Source of the DNA: Sphingomonas gellani
GTDB taxonomy: Bacteria; Pseudomonadota; Alphaproteobacteria; Sphingomonadales; Sphingomonadaceae
Direction: 5' to 3'
NCBI RefSeq assembly: GCF_900110035.1
Contig: NZ_FOCF01000010.1
Span: 45,366-109,365, forward strand
DNA: 64,000 nt
Positions within the stretch are counted from its first letter, which is position 1, and the number at the start of each line of letters is the position of its first letter. Position numbers and translations under genes: made by a program. The notes under the pieces are model-generated. The model had not been told where the DNA came from. It ran no database searches and was given only the letters and a program-made list of their open reading frames with translations. Positions 46,383-54,167 of the stretch are shown here, in pieces.

Positions 46383-46715
46383 TCAAAACTGTAGCGACAG
46401 GATCGTCAGCAGCAGAAAGCTGTTGAGCGCCAGCATGACGATGATGGCGATGCGGAACCCTTGCTTGCGGATCAGCAGGAACAGGACTGAGAGCAGCCCC
46501 ACCAACCCCAGCGCCGCGTCCATGAAAAGCTCGTCGAAGGCAGCGCTCATGCCGTTGCCGGCGGCGTCGCCGCCCTTTGAGGGCGCGTATCCGCCGAAGG
46601 CGAAGTGCGCCAACAGGAGGTTCAGGAGCACCATGCCCAGGAAGGTAAGGACGATCGGAGACAGCCTTCCGCGTCGAGCATGCGCTGGCTTGGCAGGGGG
46701 AGTGGCTTGATCCAT
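46383..46715 (-). CDS. Small inner-membrane protein, unknown
   Basis: A 110-residue protein, starting MDQATPPAKP at 46715. It has a basic N-terminal stretch and three to four hydrophobic helices (IVLTFLGMVLLNLLLAHFAF, LVGLLSVLFLLI, IAIIVMLALNSFLLLTILS). An upstream ATG at 46730 would overlap the divergent gene's region. I do not recognise a family. It faces the end of the siderophore receptor. Confidence 0.6.
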   Translation of the reverse strand: MDQATPPAKPAHARRGRLSPIVLTFLGMVLLNLLLAHFAFGGYAPSKGGDAAGNGMSAAFDELFMDAALGLVGLLSVLFLLIRKQGFRIAIIVMLALNSFLLLTILSLQF

Positions 46716-46800
46716 CGGTGCTGATCGCATGGGGGTAGCGCAGCGTCCAGGCTGGGAAGGGCGGATCATCATAGCTTACATCGCCATCGGCGTTCTTCAG

Positions 46801-47264
46801 ATGATGGCGTTCGTCGGCGTGGTCTACGGGATGATCGCAGGCTCGGCTTACCTGTCGCGCCGACTGATGCGCTCGAAATATGACCGTGCGACCGTCGCGA
46901 ACATCGTGGTGGATGGCGCGGGCGCCGCGACCATCCGGGTGCTTGCCACCTTTACGGGCGTTCGCGGTCTGCCCTGGTGGTACGCAGTGGCGACCAACAA
47001 CGCCAAGCCGCTGCTGGTGATCGAGCGCGATGCGGTCCGCATCCGCGTCATACGCGAGCGACGCCGGCCCTTCCCCAACATCGCTTCTGTGGACGTGCGA
47101 CAGGCTACCGGCACCGTCAATCTGGACCTGAGGTTCCGAGGCTCACCGTTGACGTTCTCGGCCAATCTTGGGAAGTGCCCCTTGCCGCGCACGTTCTGTC
47201 GCTTTTCCCGGCATACGTTCCGCTGACGGCTCGCGCCGCGGCAGTGAAGGCCGCCGGAGCATGA
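46801..47264 (+). pseudogene. Membrane-anchored unknown protein with apparent frameshift
   Basis: Two overlapping frames look like one gene. The first frame (from ATG 46801, or possibly 46729) gives a membrane helix (MMAFVGVVYGMIAGSAYLS) and a beta-rich domain up to about 47130 (VDVRQATGTVNLDLRF). From there another frame gives LTVDVLGQSWEVPLAAHVLS and ends at TGA 47262-47264, overlapping the next start by 4 bp. That is just the coupling used elsewhere here. In the first frame the tail is Arg/Cys/Phe-rich and stops at 47226. A one-base indel near 47110-47140 would explain it, either a real mutation or a sequencing error. Confidence 0.5.
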
Positions 47265-48076
47265 GCGTGCTGTTCTACTCGGCGCTGCTCAGCGCGTGCA
47301 TCAGCGGCGCCATCGCCGAGTACAAGCAGCGCTCGACCTACATCTGGGCAGGCCTTGGCCTGATTGCCGGACCGATCGCGGTGATGCTGATCCTCTATGT
47401 GCCGTCACGCAGGCCCGGCAAAGCGCCGGTTGCGCCCGAATCTGCCTCGATGCGGTCGATCGCCGACGAGATTTACTCCCTGGAGGAGATGCGCCAGCGT
47501 GGCATCATCAGCGACGACGAGTTCACTCAAGGCAAGGCGCAGCTTCTGGCTTGGCCGCTATCCTCGCCGATCCCGCCTGCGCTTAGCCCGCAGCGCGTGT
47601 GGGCGGATGGTCGGCGCACATGGGCGAGTTACCAGCCGGCGACGCGGGCGGCGTTCACGGACCTGGCCCGGCGGCATGAATTGAAGGTGCGCTGGCGGGA
47701 CGATGTGCCGTTCGAGGTGGTCTGCACCTACCCTGTGCAGCCGCGCCTCTCGCTGGAGTTCACGCTGGCGCTGGAGAAGGGCACGATCCACTGTTGGGGT
47801 GAAGGGTGGGAGCTTGAGGGTGTCGATATCGGCCGACCCGATAAGGGCATGCCCGGTGATCTCGATCAGGCGCTGGACGCCCTTATCGAAGGTTCGGGCC
47901 GGGTGCTGATCCGAACGGCCTATGGGGCAACGGCGCCGTTCTGGGTGGCCTTGCAGGTGTTCAGGGACGATCGCTGGCGAACGATCAGGCGTCGTGTGGG
48001 GCTGCCATGGCCGCCCGTCTGGCGCCGGCAGCTTCTCGCCAACCACCACGGCAAACCTGGCACGGCTCCTCGCTGA
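47261..48076 (+). CDS. SHOCT-domain membrane protein
   Basis: A 271-residue protein starting MSVLFYSALLSACISG at 47261. Two hydrophobic segments occupy the first ~50 residues. A SHOCT-like module follows (IYSLEEMRQRGIISDDEFTQGKAQLL, residues ~70-95), a short helical motif usually found at the ends of membrane or phage-related proteins. The C-terminal 150 residues are a soluble Trp-rich domain of unknown type. It overlaps the frameshifted upstream gene. Function unknown. Confidence 0.75.
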   Translation: MSVLFYSALLSACISGAIAEYKQRSTYIWAGLGLIAGPIAVMLILYVPSRRPGKAPVAPESASMRSIADEIYSLEEMRQRGIISDDEFTQGKAQLLAWPLSSPIPPALSPQRVWADGRRTWASYQPATRAAFTDLARRHELKVRWRDDVPFEVVCTYPVQPRLSLEFTLALEKGTIHCWGEGWELEGVDIGRPDKGMPGDLDQALDALIEGSGRVLIRTAYGATAPFWVALQVFRDDRWRTIRRRVGLPWPPVWRRQLLANHHGKPGTAPR

Positions 48077-48092
48077 CGATCACTTCAAGGAA

Positions 48093-48485
48093 TCAGGCGC
48101 CTGATGCTGGATGCTCTGCGGCGAGCGGATCGGGTCCGAACCGGTTGGGGCCAGCCGTGCCCCGCCGCGCCAGCACCACGATCATGCAGATCGCGTAGAC
48201 CAGTAGGATGGCGAGGATCACGCCGATGCCCGTGAAGATTTTGCGGCCTGCTTCGTCGCCGAGCGTGAACTGAGTGCAGGCGAACAGGAGTGCGAGCGGC
48301 GGCATGAGCAGGGGTGGAGGTAGCAGCCACCAGGCCCGGCGGTTGGTGTCGTGGAGCCGGCGGACGAGGACGCCTAGTAAGGGAGGCATCAACGCCAGTA
48401 TCACTAGCCCGCCGAGCGGAGGGACGACCATCATCACCACCGCTTCCACCACCCAAGCGGCGAGCGAGAACGGCCAGAACTGCAT
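48093..48485 (-). CDS. DUF805-like membrane protein, start unclear
   Basis: A DUF805-type inner-membrane protein: VRRLHDTNRRAWWLL in the middle and GTAGPNRFGPDPLA at the end, with four hydrophobic helices. The ATG at 48485 falls inside the family's conserved N-terminus. The in-frame codons upstream read YARFEGRASR before MQFWPFSL and remain open for about 30 more codons, without any ATG, GTG or TTG. Either the start codon is unusual or the true start was lost when the region to the right (48490-48720) changed. Function unknown. Confidence 0.7.
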   Translation of the reverse strand: MQFWPFSLAAWVVEAVVMMVVPPLGGLVILALMPPLLGVLVRRLHDTNRRAWWLLPPPLLMPPLALLFACTQFTLGDEAGRKIFTGIGVILAILLVYAICMIVVLARRGTAGPNRFGPDPLAAEHPASGA

Positions 48486-48693
48486 CCGGGAGGCGCGCCC
48501 TTCGAAGCGGGCGTAGAGTCGGAGCGGGGTGAGCAGCTGGGTCAGGATAGTGTCGTCATTGCCCGGATAGCAGCTAGGAGGGCAAGACCCGCCAAGTGTG
48601 CATGCCCGTGACGGCAGAGGCCTGGCGGGTTCGATTGGTGACCAGATAGCAGCCAGCTCCGCGGCTGGCGAGTGTACGCTGCCGAGCGGGATC

Positions 48694-48720
48694 GTGTCAC
48701 AACCGCTCGGTTTTGACGCT
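48694..48720 (+). repeat. Serine-recombinase-type site, copy 1
   Basis: GTGTCACAACCG-CT-CGGTTTTGACGCT is an imperfect palindrome with a two-base centre. Related copies, in the same orientation, are at 54078-54104 and (perfect form) 55825-55856. Its right arm ends 16 bp before the stop of the unknown gene at 48737. Confidence 0.6.
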
Positions 48721-48736
48721 AGCTCCAGCGAGGCAG

Positions 48737-49777
48737 TTACCCGCCCCGGCCGCGCCGGAATAGATCACGCCCACCTCGCGGGCGACGCTTCTTCAATTGA
48801 TACCGCAGCAGCGCTTTCAGTCTTTCCTGCCAATCGTCGGTGTGAATGACACGGTCAAAGCTCGCGTCCTGATCGCGGAGAAGGTCGAGCCGTGATCGCT
48901 GAGAGATGGTATCCCAGTTCTCGTACAGCACGTAGATGGCGTTGCCGTACTTGAGGTTCTCGAACACAACGAGATCGTCCGCGAATTGAGCGCCGAAGTA
49001 TGAGCCGAAGCCACCTTGGCCGCGGAGGTACGCAGTCGGGTTGAGCCGCTGAAATAGTGTGACCCGATCCCTCACGTGTCTGTCGAAGTCGGGCGCGTTG
49101 CTGGGCCGAGCGGGACGCCGAGCGAGGCGTTCCACAACTTCGTCAATCGTCCCGGGAGGGAAAACCTCCCAATCGAGCTGGATGGTCCCGATGAACTCCT
49201 CGCGGGTCGCCTCGCTGGCGAACACGCCGGTCGCTCCGGTGTTCTCCTGAAGGACGTTGAGCGACCAAAGCAGCATCAGGTCGAACTCCGGTTGCCCCTT
49301 GCTCAGCAACGGTAAGAGCCCGAACTTCACGATAACGTGCTCGCCCCCACGTGCCTCAAGCACCTCCGCCTCTATCCGCATGCCTTGCGGCTCGAAGATT
49401 TGGTGCTGGTACACTTCTCGTTCTTGAACGTGCATGTGAGTGCCGTACCGGGCAGCGTCGCCGAAGTTGGGTGACTCGAAGGTGTAGGTCTTGGTGATCA
49501 TTGGCAAGTCGGTGCGCTTTCGGTCCCACCCAAGGGCGTTCCGCTCCGACCATTTGCCCGCGTCATGAGGCGGCAGGACCGGTCCATCCGAAACGATCGC
49601 GCCATTGTCAGATCGCAGGCCAACGTGCTCGTATAGCCCTGAAGCAATGTCCCGTACCGTGATCTTCTTCGTTGCGGCGATTAAAACCATTTCGGATTGA
49701 ATGGCCGCCAAAGCCTCTTGAACGGAGCCAGGAACCTTACGGTAGTTCCGCTTCCACGGTACCTCACGAAACGCCAT
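48737..49777 (-). CDS. Unknown protein of accessory island
   Basis: A 346-residue soluble protein that I do not recognise. Its N-terminus is basic (FREVPWKRNYRKVP). The centre is mixed alpha/beta (HVIVKFGLLPLLSKGQPEFDLML), and the last ~90 residues are rich in charged and aromatic residues (DLVVFENLKYGNAIYVLYENW) with a very basic end (KKRRPRGGRDLFRRGRGG) that could bind nucleic acid. It stands alone on the minus strand at the edge of a module bounded by recombination-like sites. Such placement is common for defence or phage-related genes, but function is open. Confidence 0.7.
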   Translation of the reverse strand: MAFREVPWKRNYRKVPGSVQEALAAIQSEMVLIAATKKITVRDIASGLYEHVGLRSDNGAIVSDGPVLPPHDAGKWSERNALGWDRKRTDLPMITKTYTFESPNFGDAARYGTHMHVQEREVYQHQIFEPQGMRIEAEVLEARGGEHVIVKFGLLPLLSKGQPEFDLMLLWSLNVLQENTGATGVFASEATREEFIGTIQLDWEVFPPGTIDEVVERLARRPARPSNAPDFDRHVRDRVTLFQRLNPTAYLRGQGGFGSYFGAQFADDLVVFENLKYGNAIYVLYENWDTISQRSRLDLLRDQDASFDRVIHTDDWQERLKALLRYQLKKRRPRGGRDLFRRGRGG

Positions 49778-49790
49778 TTATGCCTCCGCT

Positions 49791-49970
49791 ATGCTCTTCG
49801 AAGCTAAAGGTGGTATCGCTTGCGTTAGATCAAGAATTGTTGACTACTTCGCGCTCTACTTCATTCAAGGGGCCGTGGTCGACGGGCTTACCTTTGCGCG
49901 AGAGAAGGCCGCCTCCCTGACCGTCCTCCCAGCCGACACGATCAAGCTGGATTTGAAGATGGCCGTGTGA
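49791..49970 (+). CDS. Small open frame, possibly a gene remnant
   Basis: A 59-residue frame from ATG 49791. Its C-terminal half (FAREKAASLTVLPADTIKLD) has protein-like composition, and it lies in an otherwise empty 250-bp gap. No ribosome-binding site is seen and the frame stays open upstream, so it may be the tail of a lost gene. Confidence 0.25.
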   Translation: MLFEAKGGIACVRSRIVDYFALYFIQGAVVDGLTFAREKAASLTVLPADTIKLDLKMAV

Positions 49971-50029
49971 ACTGCGGCTAAGCTGGGGCACGGAAGAGCG
50001 CCGTCGATGCACAACGGGAGGGGTGAGGC

Positions 50030-50389
50030 ATGTTGGTAGATATGATGAGCGGGGCGCGGATCATGCGCGTGCCCTACGCGCAGGATTATGCCCAGTTCAT
50101 GAGCCGGATGACGCCCGCCGAGATTTCTGCGGCGAAGGCCCGCTTGGATGAGCTGATCGACGGAACCGAGATACAGACAGCGGGGTGGATGCCGGGAAAG
50201 GATTGGACCGACACTCCTTTCCAACCGATCTATGAGAAGGCAGCACGCTACAGCGAGGAGGCCGCGGCACGATGTTTCGGGCTGATGGTGTGGCAGGTGT
50301 TCATGGAGCGGCCCGAAAAGTGGACCTCCGGACGCTTCGAAAAGGACGCGGAGCCGATCGGCAGCCGGACATACTTCCAGGTGCCGTGA
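50030..50389 (+). CDS. Unknown small protein
   Basis: A 119-residue helical protein of unknown function. GGGAGGGG lies about 8 bp before the ATG. It contains SRMTPAEISAAKARLDELID and a C-terminal aromatic stretch ending TYFQVP. No known motif. It is a single gene in the accessory island. Confidence 0.6.
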   Translation: MLVDMMSGARIMRVPYAQDYAQFMSRMTPAEISAAKARLDELIDGTEIQTAGWMPGKDWTDTPFQPIYEKAARYSEEAAARCFGLMVWQVFMERPEKWTSGRFEKDAEPIGSRTYFQVP

Positions 50390-50397
50390 TGCGGTGG

Positions 50398-50646
50398 CTA
50401 CGCTAAGTGGTCTGTCCTGTAGCCGAGATAGTGCATCGCCGAGAGAAGGCCTGACAGAAGCTCGCGTGCGTCCTCCTCATTGAGTTCGACCGCATGACCG
50501 CGGCCTTGGTGCTCTTCATCCAGCTCGCCGATCCGAAGTTCCAGATGCTGCTCGCCGCTAGGGCGATAGATCTCGACCTGTCGCCTACGCCCGCCATGCG
50601 GATAGGCCGCCGGCATTAATTTATCGGTAAAAAACGACGTTCCCAT
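50398..50646 (-). CDS. Unknown small protein
   Basis: An 82-residue protein of unknown function, converging on the 119-residue gene with only 8 bp between stops. It is beta-rich at first (RRRQVEIYRPSGEQHLELRI) and then has an acidic helix (VELNEEDARELLSGLLSAMHYLG). No family recognised. Confidence 0.5.
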   Translation of the reverse strand: MGTSFFTDKLMPAAYPHGGRRRQVEIYRPSGEQHLELRIGELDEEHQGRGHAVELNEEDARELLSGLLSAMHYLGYRTDHLA

Positions 50647-50708
50647 ATGATATTCTTCCTGCCGAGTTTCGAACTTCTCCAGTAACCGCTCAGGTCCATC
50701 GTGTCAGG

Positions 50709-50732
50709 GTTGCGGCACTCAGGTGCCGCAAC
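50709..50732. terminator. Strong hairpin downstream of the three-gene operon
   Basis: GTTGCGGCAC (50709-50718) and GTGCCGCAAC (50723-50732) form a perfect 10-bp stem with a TCAG loop. It lies 78 bp beyond the end of the minus-strand operon at 50810. No clear T-run on either side. Confidence 0.45.
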
Positions 50733-50809
50733 AATCGTTTACGAGCTCAAATAGCATAATTAGCCGCTGCAATAAGGTCAGCCCAAATAACCCATCTGGC
50801 TGGATCACG

Positions 50810-51226
50810 TCAGTCGACTTCTTCGCCATCGGTCGATTGATTCTCTGCTTCCCACTCGGCCACCTGTTCCACGGTGATCCATCGATGCTGACGCTCGAAG
50901 CGCACCTTCACGTAGCGATGATATCGCTTGTTGAAGGCGTCGAGTGCTGCGTTGAACTGCGCCATCATCATCAATGCATCGCTCACCTGCGGCAGATCGT
51001 CGTCCTCAAGGCGCTCAAGGTATTTCCCTTCTGGCTCACTTTTTACAATCGCGAGCAGGTCGTCGAGCACATTATTGACGAGTTTGACTTTACTTGCACT
51101 CAGTGTGGCATCAGGCTTCTTCTTCGATAGCTCTCGCACTTCATGGAGCAGAGGGGTGAATACGCCAATCGCCGACTGGTAGGTGGCGACAGCAGCCTCG
51201 GTTGTTGCCGGATCGAATTCGCTCAT
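50810..51226 (-). CDS. Small helical protein, paralogue of upstream gene
   Basis: A 138-residue helical protein. Residues ~25-95 (TPLLHEVRELSKKK, KVKLVNNVLDDLLAIV, DDDLPQVSDALMMMAQFNAAL) line up in order and spacing with the 128-residue product at 51223, so the two are paralogues. It is the third gene of the operon and overlaps the second by 4 bp. The pair could form a heteromer that works with the large protein encoded first. Function unknown. Confidence 0.7.
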   Translation of the reverse strand: MSEFDPATTEAAVATYQSAIGVFTPLLHEVRELSKKKPDATLSASKVKLVNNVLDDLLAIVKSEPEGKYLERLEDDDLPQVSDALMMMAQFNAALDAFNKRYHRYVKVRFERQHRWITVEQVAEWEAENQSTDGEEVD

Positions 51227-51609
51227 TTCCTCGTAACCTTCCTCGGCGCGCCGGCGGGGATATCGGTGATACCGCCATCAATGACATAGACCCATTTATT
51301 ACCGAAAAGCTCGGTAACGAAGTTTGCGCGATGGCGCTCGGCTTCCTCAAGATACTGCGCAAGGACCATTGTGACATCGCTATTGGACGGGACATCGTCC
51401 GCATCGAATTGCTTAAAATCGTCGAAAGGCAGGTGCGATGGCCCTAGGATACAATTAGCGGTGGCCAGCACTTTGTTAATAAGCCGGAGCTTAAAAGCGT
51501 TGACCCCATCATTGGACGACTTTCGAGCTAGCAGACTAATTTCGTCGTACAGACCGCGAAGCTGACCCATGAGCTTCTCAAACTGCTCCATCTCCTGCCG
51601 ATCTTTCAA
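51223..51609 (-). CDS. Small helical protein, second gene of unknown operon
   Basis: A 128-residue helical protein with LYDEISLLARKS, FKLRLINKVLATAN and ADDVPSNSDVTMVLAQYLEEA matching segments of the following gene's product. It starts 9 bp after the stop of the 460-residue gene and overlaps the third gene. No known family was recognised. The ending TDIPAGAPRKVTRK is basic. Confidence 0.7.
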   Translation of the reverse strand: MKDRQEMEQFEKLMGQLRGLYDEISLLARKSSNDGVNAFKLRLINKVLATANCILGPSHLPFDDFKQFDADDVPSNSDVTMVLAQYLEEAERHRANFVTELFGNKWVYVIDGGITDIPAGAPRKVTRK

Positions 51610-51618
51610 TTCATTCTC

Positions 51619-53001
51619 CTAGGGACAACTGCGCCTGAACTCGGCGTAATTTTTGACGATCACGTCGAGCGGATCGCGCTGTCGACTGTCGAATACCTCG
51701 ACCATCTGCTCAAGGTCGATATCGGTCAGCGTAATAATCGCTTTCCGTTGCCCAGACCACAGATCAATCGTGCGCCGAAAAATCGCCTTTTTGGGTGCGA
51801 TCCGCGTGACGAAAATGCCGAACTTTCCAAGCTCGTCAGTGAGGTAGCGGTTCAGCTGATCGACATGCGTCCGCTCGATCTCGGCGACGTTCTTCAGTTC
51901 GAACGTGATCTGGCGCGATCCATAATCGTCAAAAACTTCTTTCAGGAACGGTGCCCGCCGCGTGTTGTAGAAGATGAGATCGCGGATGCTGACACCGCTG
52001 TCGGTGCGGGCTTGAGCTTGGGCGAAATCGAGATTGGGATAAAGTAGGGAGGGCAGCAGCTGACCAACCGCCGTTTCATATTTAAGGTCGGCGCCATCCG
52101 TTTTGCCGGTTGGCAGCTTCTTGATCTGCGCGAGCTTGCTGCGTGCCGAGCGGACCAGAATCTGCGAGAACAGCGGGTCGTTCTTTGCGTCGTCGCGTGA
52201 CCGCTCCTTCGCCGCGATGTAGGCCGCGACCACGCCATAATTGTCGCGGTTGTAGTTCAGCACTTCAACGCGGGTCAGCAGTTCTGCCGTGTGCGAAATA
52301 TCGTCTTGCGGGCAATACTTTTCGAAATAATCCTCATAGCTGATCCACGGCATGAAGCGAAGCCAGCGTTTGGGCACTAGGAGTAAAGGACGGTCATCGG
52401 TCGGGTCGATGGGGAGGCTGGTAGCGACGTCGGTAAACCGTCTGGCGCGGACGTCCCAGACATTCGGCACGGTTTTGGCGACGGTCGCGATACCCAGTTT
52501 CGCGCACTGGTCGATCGTGAAGTCGATGAGAAAGGATTTGAGGAAGCTGCACGCGAAGTCGCTGATCCGGTCCTTCGAGATGCCCTCGACGAAGAATTGT
52601 ACCTCTTCGATATGGCTGAGTCCGTAGGTGGCGTAGTGGGGAATACGACGAAAGATGCTAAGAATCTCGGCAGCCTTGTCGCAGCCGATACGCTTTCCCT
52701 TCCGTTTGGCGGAGGCGCCCAGTCCGACCTCGTCGCATTCCGAAGCGATGATCAGTGCAGCGATGGCTTCGTCCTGCTTCCCATTGAGAGCGAGCTGGCC
52801 CAGATGGTTGAAGGCGCTCATCAACATGCCATGCAGCGCCATGTCCTGCTGAGAGGGGGAGCGCCACATTAGGAACGGATCGACGTAGAGCGGAATATCT
52901 TCGTTGAAGAAGGGAATGGCGAAATCGGCGTCTTCTTGCGCCAGTGTGACGCCATGATAATCGGTCAGCCGTGGTCGGATGAGAGCGGTCTCGAGCATCA
53001 T
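51619..53001 (-). CDS. Unknown protein with PD-(D/E)XK-like motif, candidate defence nuclease
   Basis: A 460-residue soluble protein, first gene of a three-gene operon. I do not recognise a family for the whole protein. The N-terminal ~280 residues are mixed (IPFFNEDIPLYVDPFLMW, then helices). Around residues 350-400 there is a pattern fitting a restriction-type nuclease core: an Asp in KEVFDDYG, then ITFELKNVAE with the ExK, and a following strand-helix. Such cores occur in many antiphage effectors. The start is one of two adjacent ATGs at 53001/52998. The gene is divergent, 65 bp away, from a HEPN-like gene. Nuclease function is inferred from a short motif only. Confidence 0.7.
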   Translation of the reverse strand: MMLETALIRPRLTDYHGVTLAQEDADFAIPFFNEDIPLYVDPFLMWRSPSQQDMALHGMLMSAFNHLGQLALNGKQDEAIAALIIASECDEVGLGASAKRKGKRIGCDKAAEILSIFRRIPHYATYGLSHIEEVQFFVEGISKDRISDFACSFLKSFLIDFTIDQCAKLGIATVAKTVPNVWDVRARRFTDVATSLPIDPTDDRPLLLVPKRWLRFMPWISYEDYFEKYCPQDDISHTAELLTRVEVLNYNRDNYGVVAAYIAAKERSRDDAKNDPLFSQILVRSARSKLAQIKKLPTGKTDGADLKYETAVGQLLPSLLYPNLDFAQAQARTDSGVSIRDLIFYNTRRAPFLKEVFDDYGSRQITFELKNVAEIERTHVDQLNRYLTDELGKFGIFVTRIAPKKAIFRRTIDLWSGQRKAIITLTDIDLEQMVEVFDSRQRDPLDVIVKNYAEFRRSCP

Positions 53002-53066
53002 GCAGGTCGACTTTCCTTGAGCATCGAGGCGATCCTAGGCAGCCCCTGGCCCGTTGAGGTGGATGC

Positions 53067-54038
53067 ATGCCTGAACGCCTAACGATAGACCAGATCGACC
53101 AGTCGCGGCCGGTCGCCGAGTGGAAGTCACTGGTGGCCGACCGCGGCAAGCGACGCCACATGAGCTACACCTCGGATTTTGACACCCGCGCCTACGTCTT
53201 CGACGAGCCGGGAGAGGGCTGGGATGAGGAGCCGCGACGCCTGCATTTGGAGAACCGAGAGCGCGTGCGCGCCGGTCTAGCCCGAGAGTTCGGCGAGTAC
53301 TGCTTGGACGCGAAGATCGCCGACTTCGTGGCGATTGGCTCTAAGCCCTTCTCAGTGGTGCGCTACCACAACTCCTTCTTCGACCAGGTCCGGCGCTCTT
53401 TCGTTGTAGGCTCCTACTACCCCGCCCTCCTCGGAGCCTGCGCGCTGGGCGAGCGCATCCTCAACCATCTAATCCTCGATCTTAGAGACGACTTTCGGCA
53501 CACTCCGGAGCACAAGGCGGTGGCGGGTAAGGGCTCGTTCGCCGACTGGAGCCGGGCGATCGGGACGCTGGAAGCCTGGGGTGTGCTGCTACCACGCGCA
53601 ATCGAGGAGTTCCGCGCGCTCATGTCGCTGCGGCACCGGTCCGTCCACTTCAACGCGTCCACCTACGCCATCCTACGTGACGACGCGCTGGCGGCCGTGC
53701 TGCACGTTCGCGAGATCATCGACCAGCAATTTACTGCGTTTGGCTTGCGCCCTTGGTTCATCGACGGCACGCGCGGCTTAATCTTCATAAAAAAGGAATG
53801 GGAGGAGAACCCGTTCATTCGCGCCTTCTACCTACCGAGCTGCCCCTTTGTCGGTCCAAACGTCGCGATTTCGTTCAAGAATGGCCTCTCCTTCTATGAC
53901 ACGCTCGATTACGGCGATGGGCAGTGGAGCGACGTGGAGTTCGCTGAGGCCTATGAGACACGATCGCCGAAGGACGTTGCCCGCACGCCCGAGGACGAGG
54001 AGGCCGACCGGTTGGAGGCGGGCGACCGGACGCCGTGA
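53067..54038 (+). CDS. Unknown protein with HEPN-like motif
   Basis: A 323-residue soluble protein with GAGG upstream of ATG 53067. The middle is helical (YYPALLGACALGERILNHLIL) and carries LMSLRHRSVHFN near residue 195. The R-x4-H spacing and position in a helical domain resemble HEPN ribonucleases, common in toxin-antitoxin and antiphage systems. The C-terminal part is beta-rich and ends acidic. It is divergent from the candidate nuclease operon and ends 39 bp before a recombination-like repeat. The HEPN call is tentative. Confidence 0.65.
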   Translation: MPERLTIDQIDQSRPVAEWKSLVADRGKRRHMSYTSDFDTRAYVFDEPGEGWDEEPRRLHLENRERVRAGLAREFGEYCLDAKIADFVAIGSKPFSVVRYHNSFFDQVRRSFVVGSYYPALLGACALGERILNHLILDLRDDFRHTPEHKAVAGKGSFADWSRAIGTLEAWGVLLPRAIEEFRALMSLRHRSVHFNASTYAILRDDALAAVLHVREIIDQQFTAFGLRPWFIDGTRGLIFIKKEWEENPFIRAFYLPSCPFVGPNVAISFKNGLSFYDTLDYGDGQWSDVEFAEAYETRSPKDVARTPEDEEADRLEAGDRTP

Positions 54039-54077
54039 TGGACCCCGATCGTCTTCCAGCGCATCTGATCTTCACCG

Positions 54078-54104
54078 GTGTCATAACCGGACGGTTCTGA
54101 CGCT
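54078..54104 (+). repeat. Serine-recombinase-type site, copy 2
   Basis: GTGTCATAACCG-GA-CGGTTCTGACGCT. It matches copy 1 at 48694 except at three arm positions and the two-base centre, in the same direction. It lies between the HEPN-like gene and the hydrolase module. Confidence 0.6.
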
Positions 54105-54131
54105 GATTCGCAAACTCCCGCTCACGTTCAC

Positions 54132-54162
54132 GACCGGACGCTTGCTAAGCAAGCGCCCGGTC
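54132..54162. terminator. Hairpin after hydrolase gene
   Basis: A 14-bp stem with one A-C mismatch (54132-54145 with 54149-54162, core CGCTTGC/GCAAGCG) lies 5 bp beyond the hydrolase stop on the minus strand. Position suits a terminator; no T-run is visible. Confidence 0.5.
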
Positions 54163-54167
54163 AGCGG

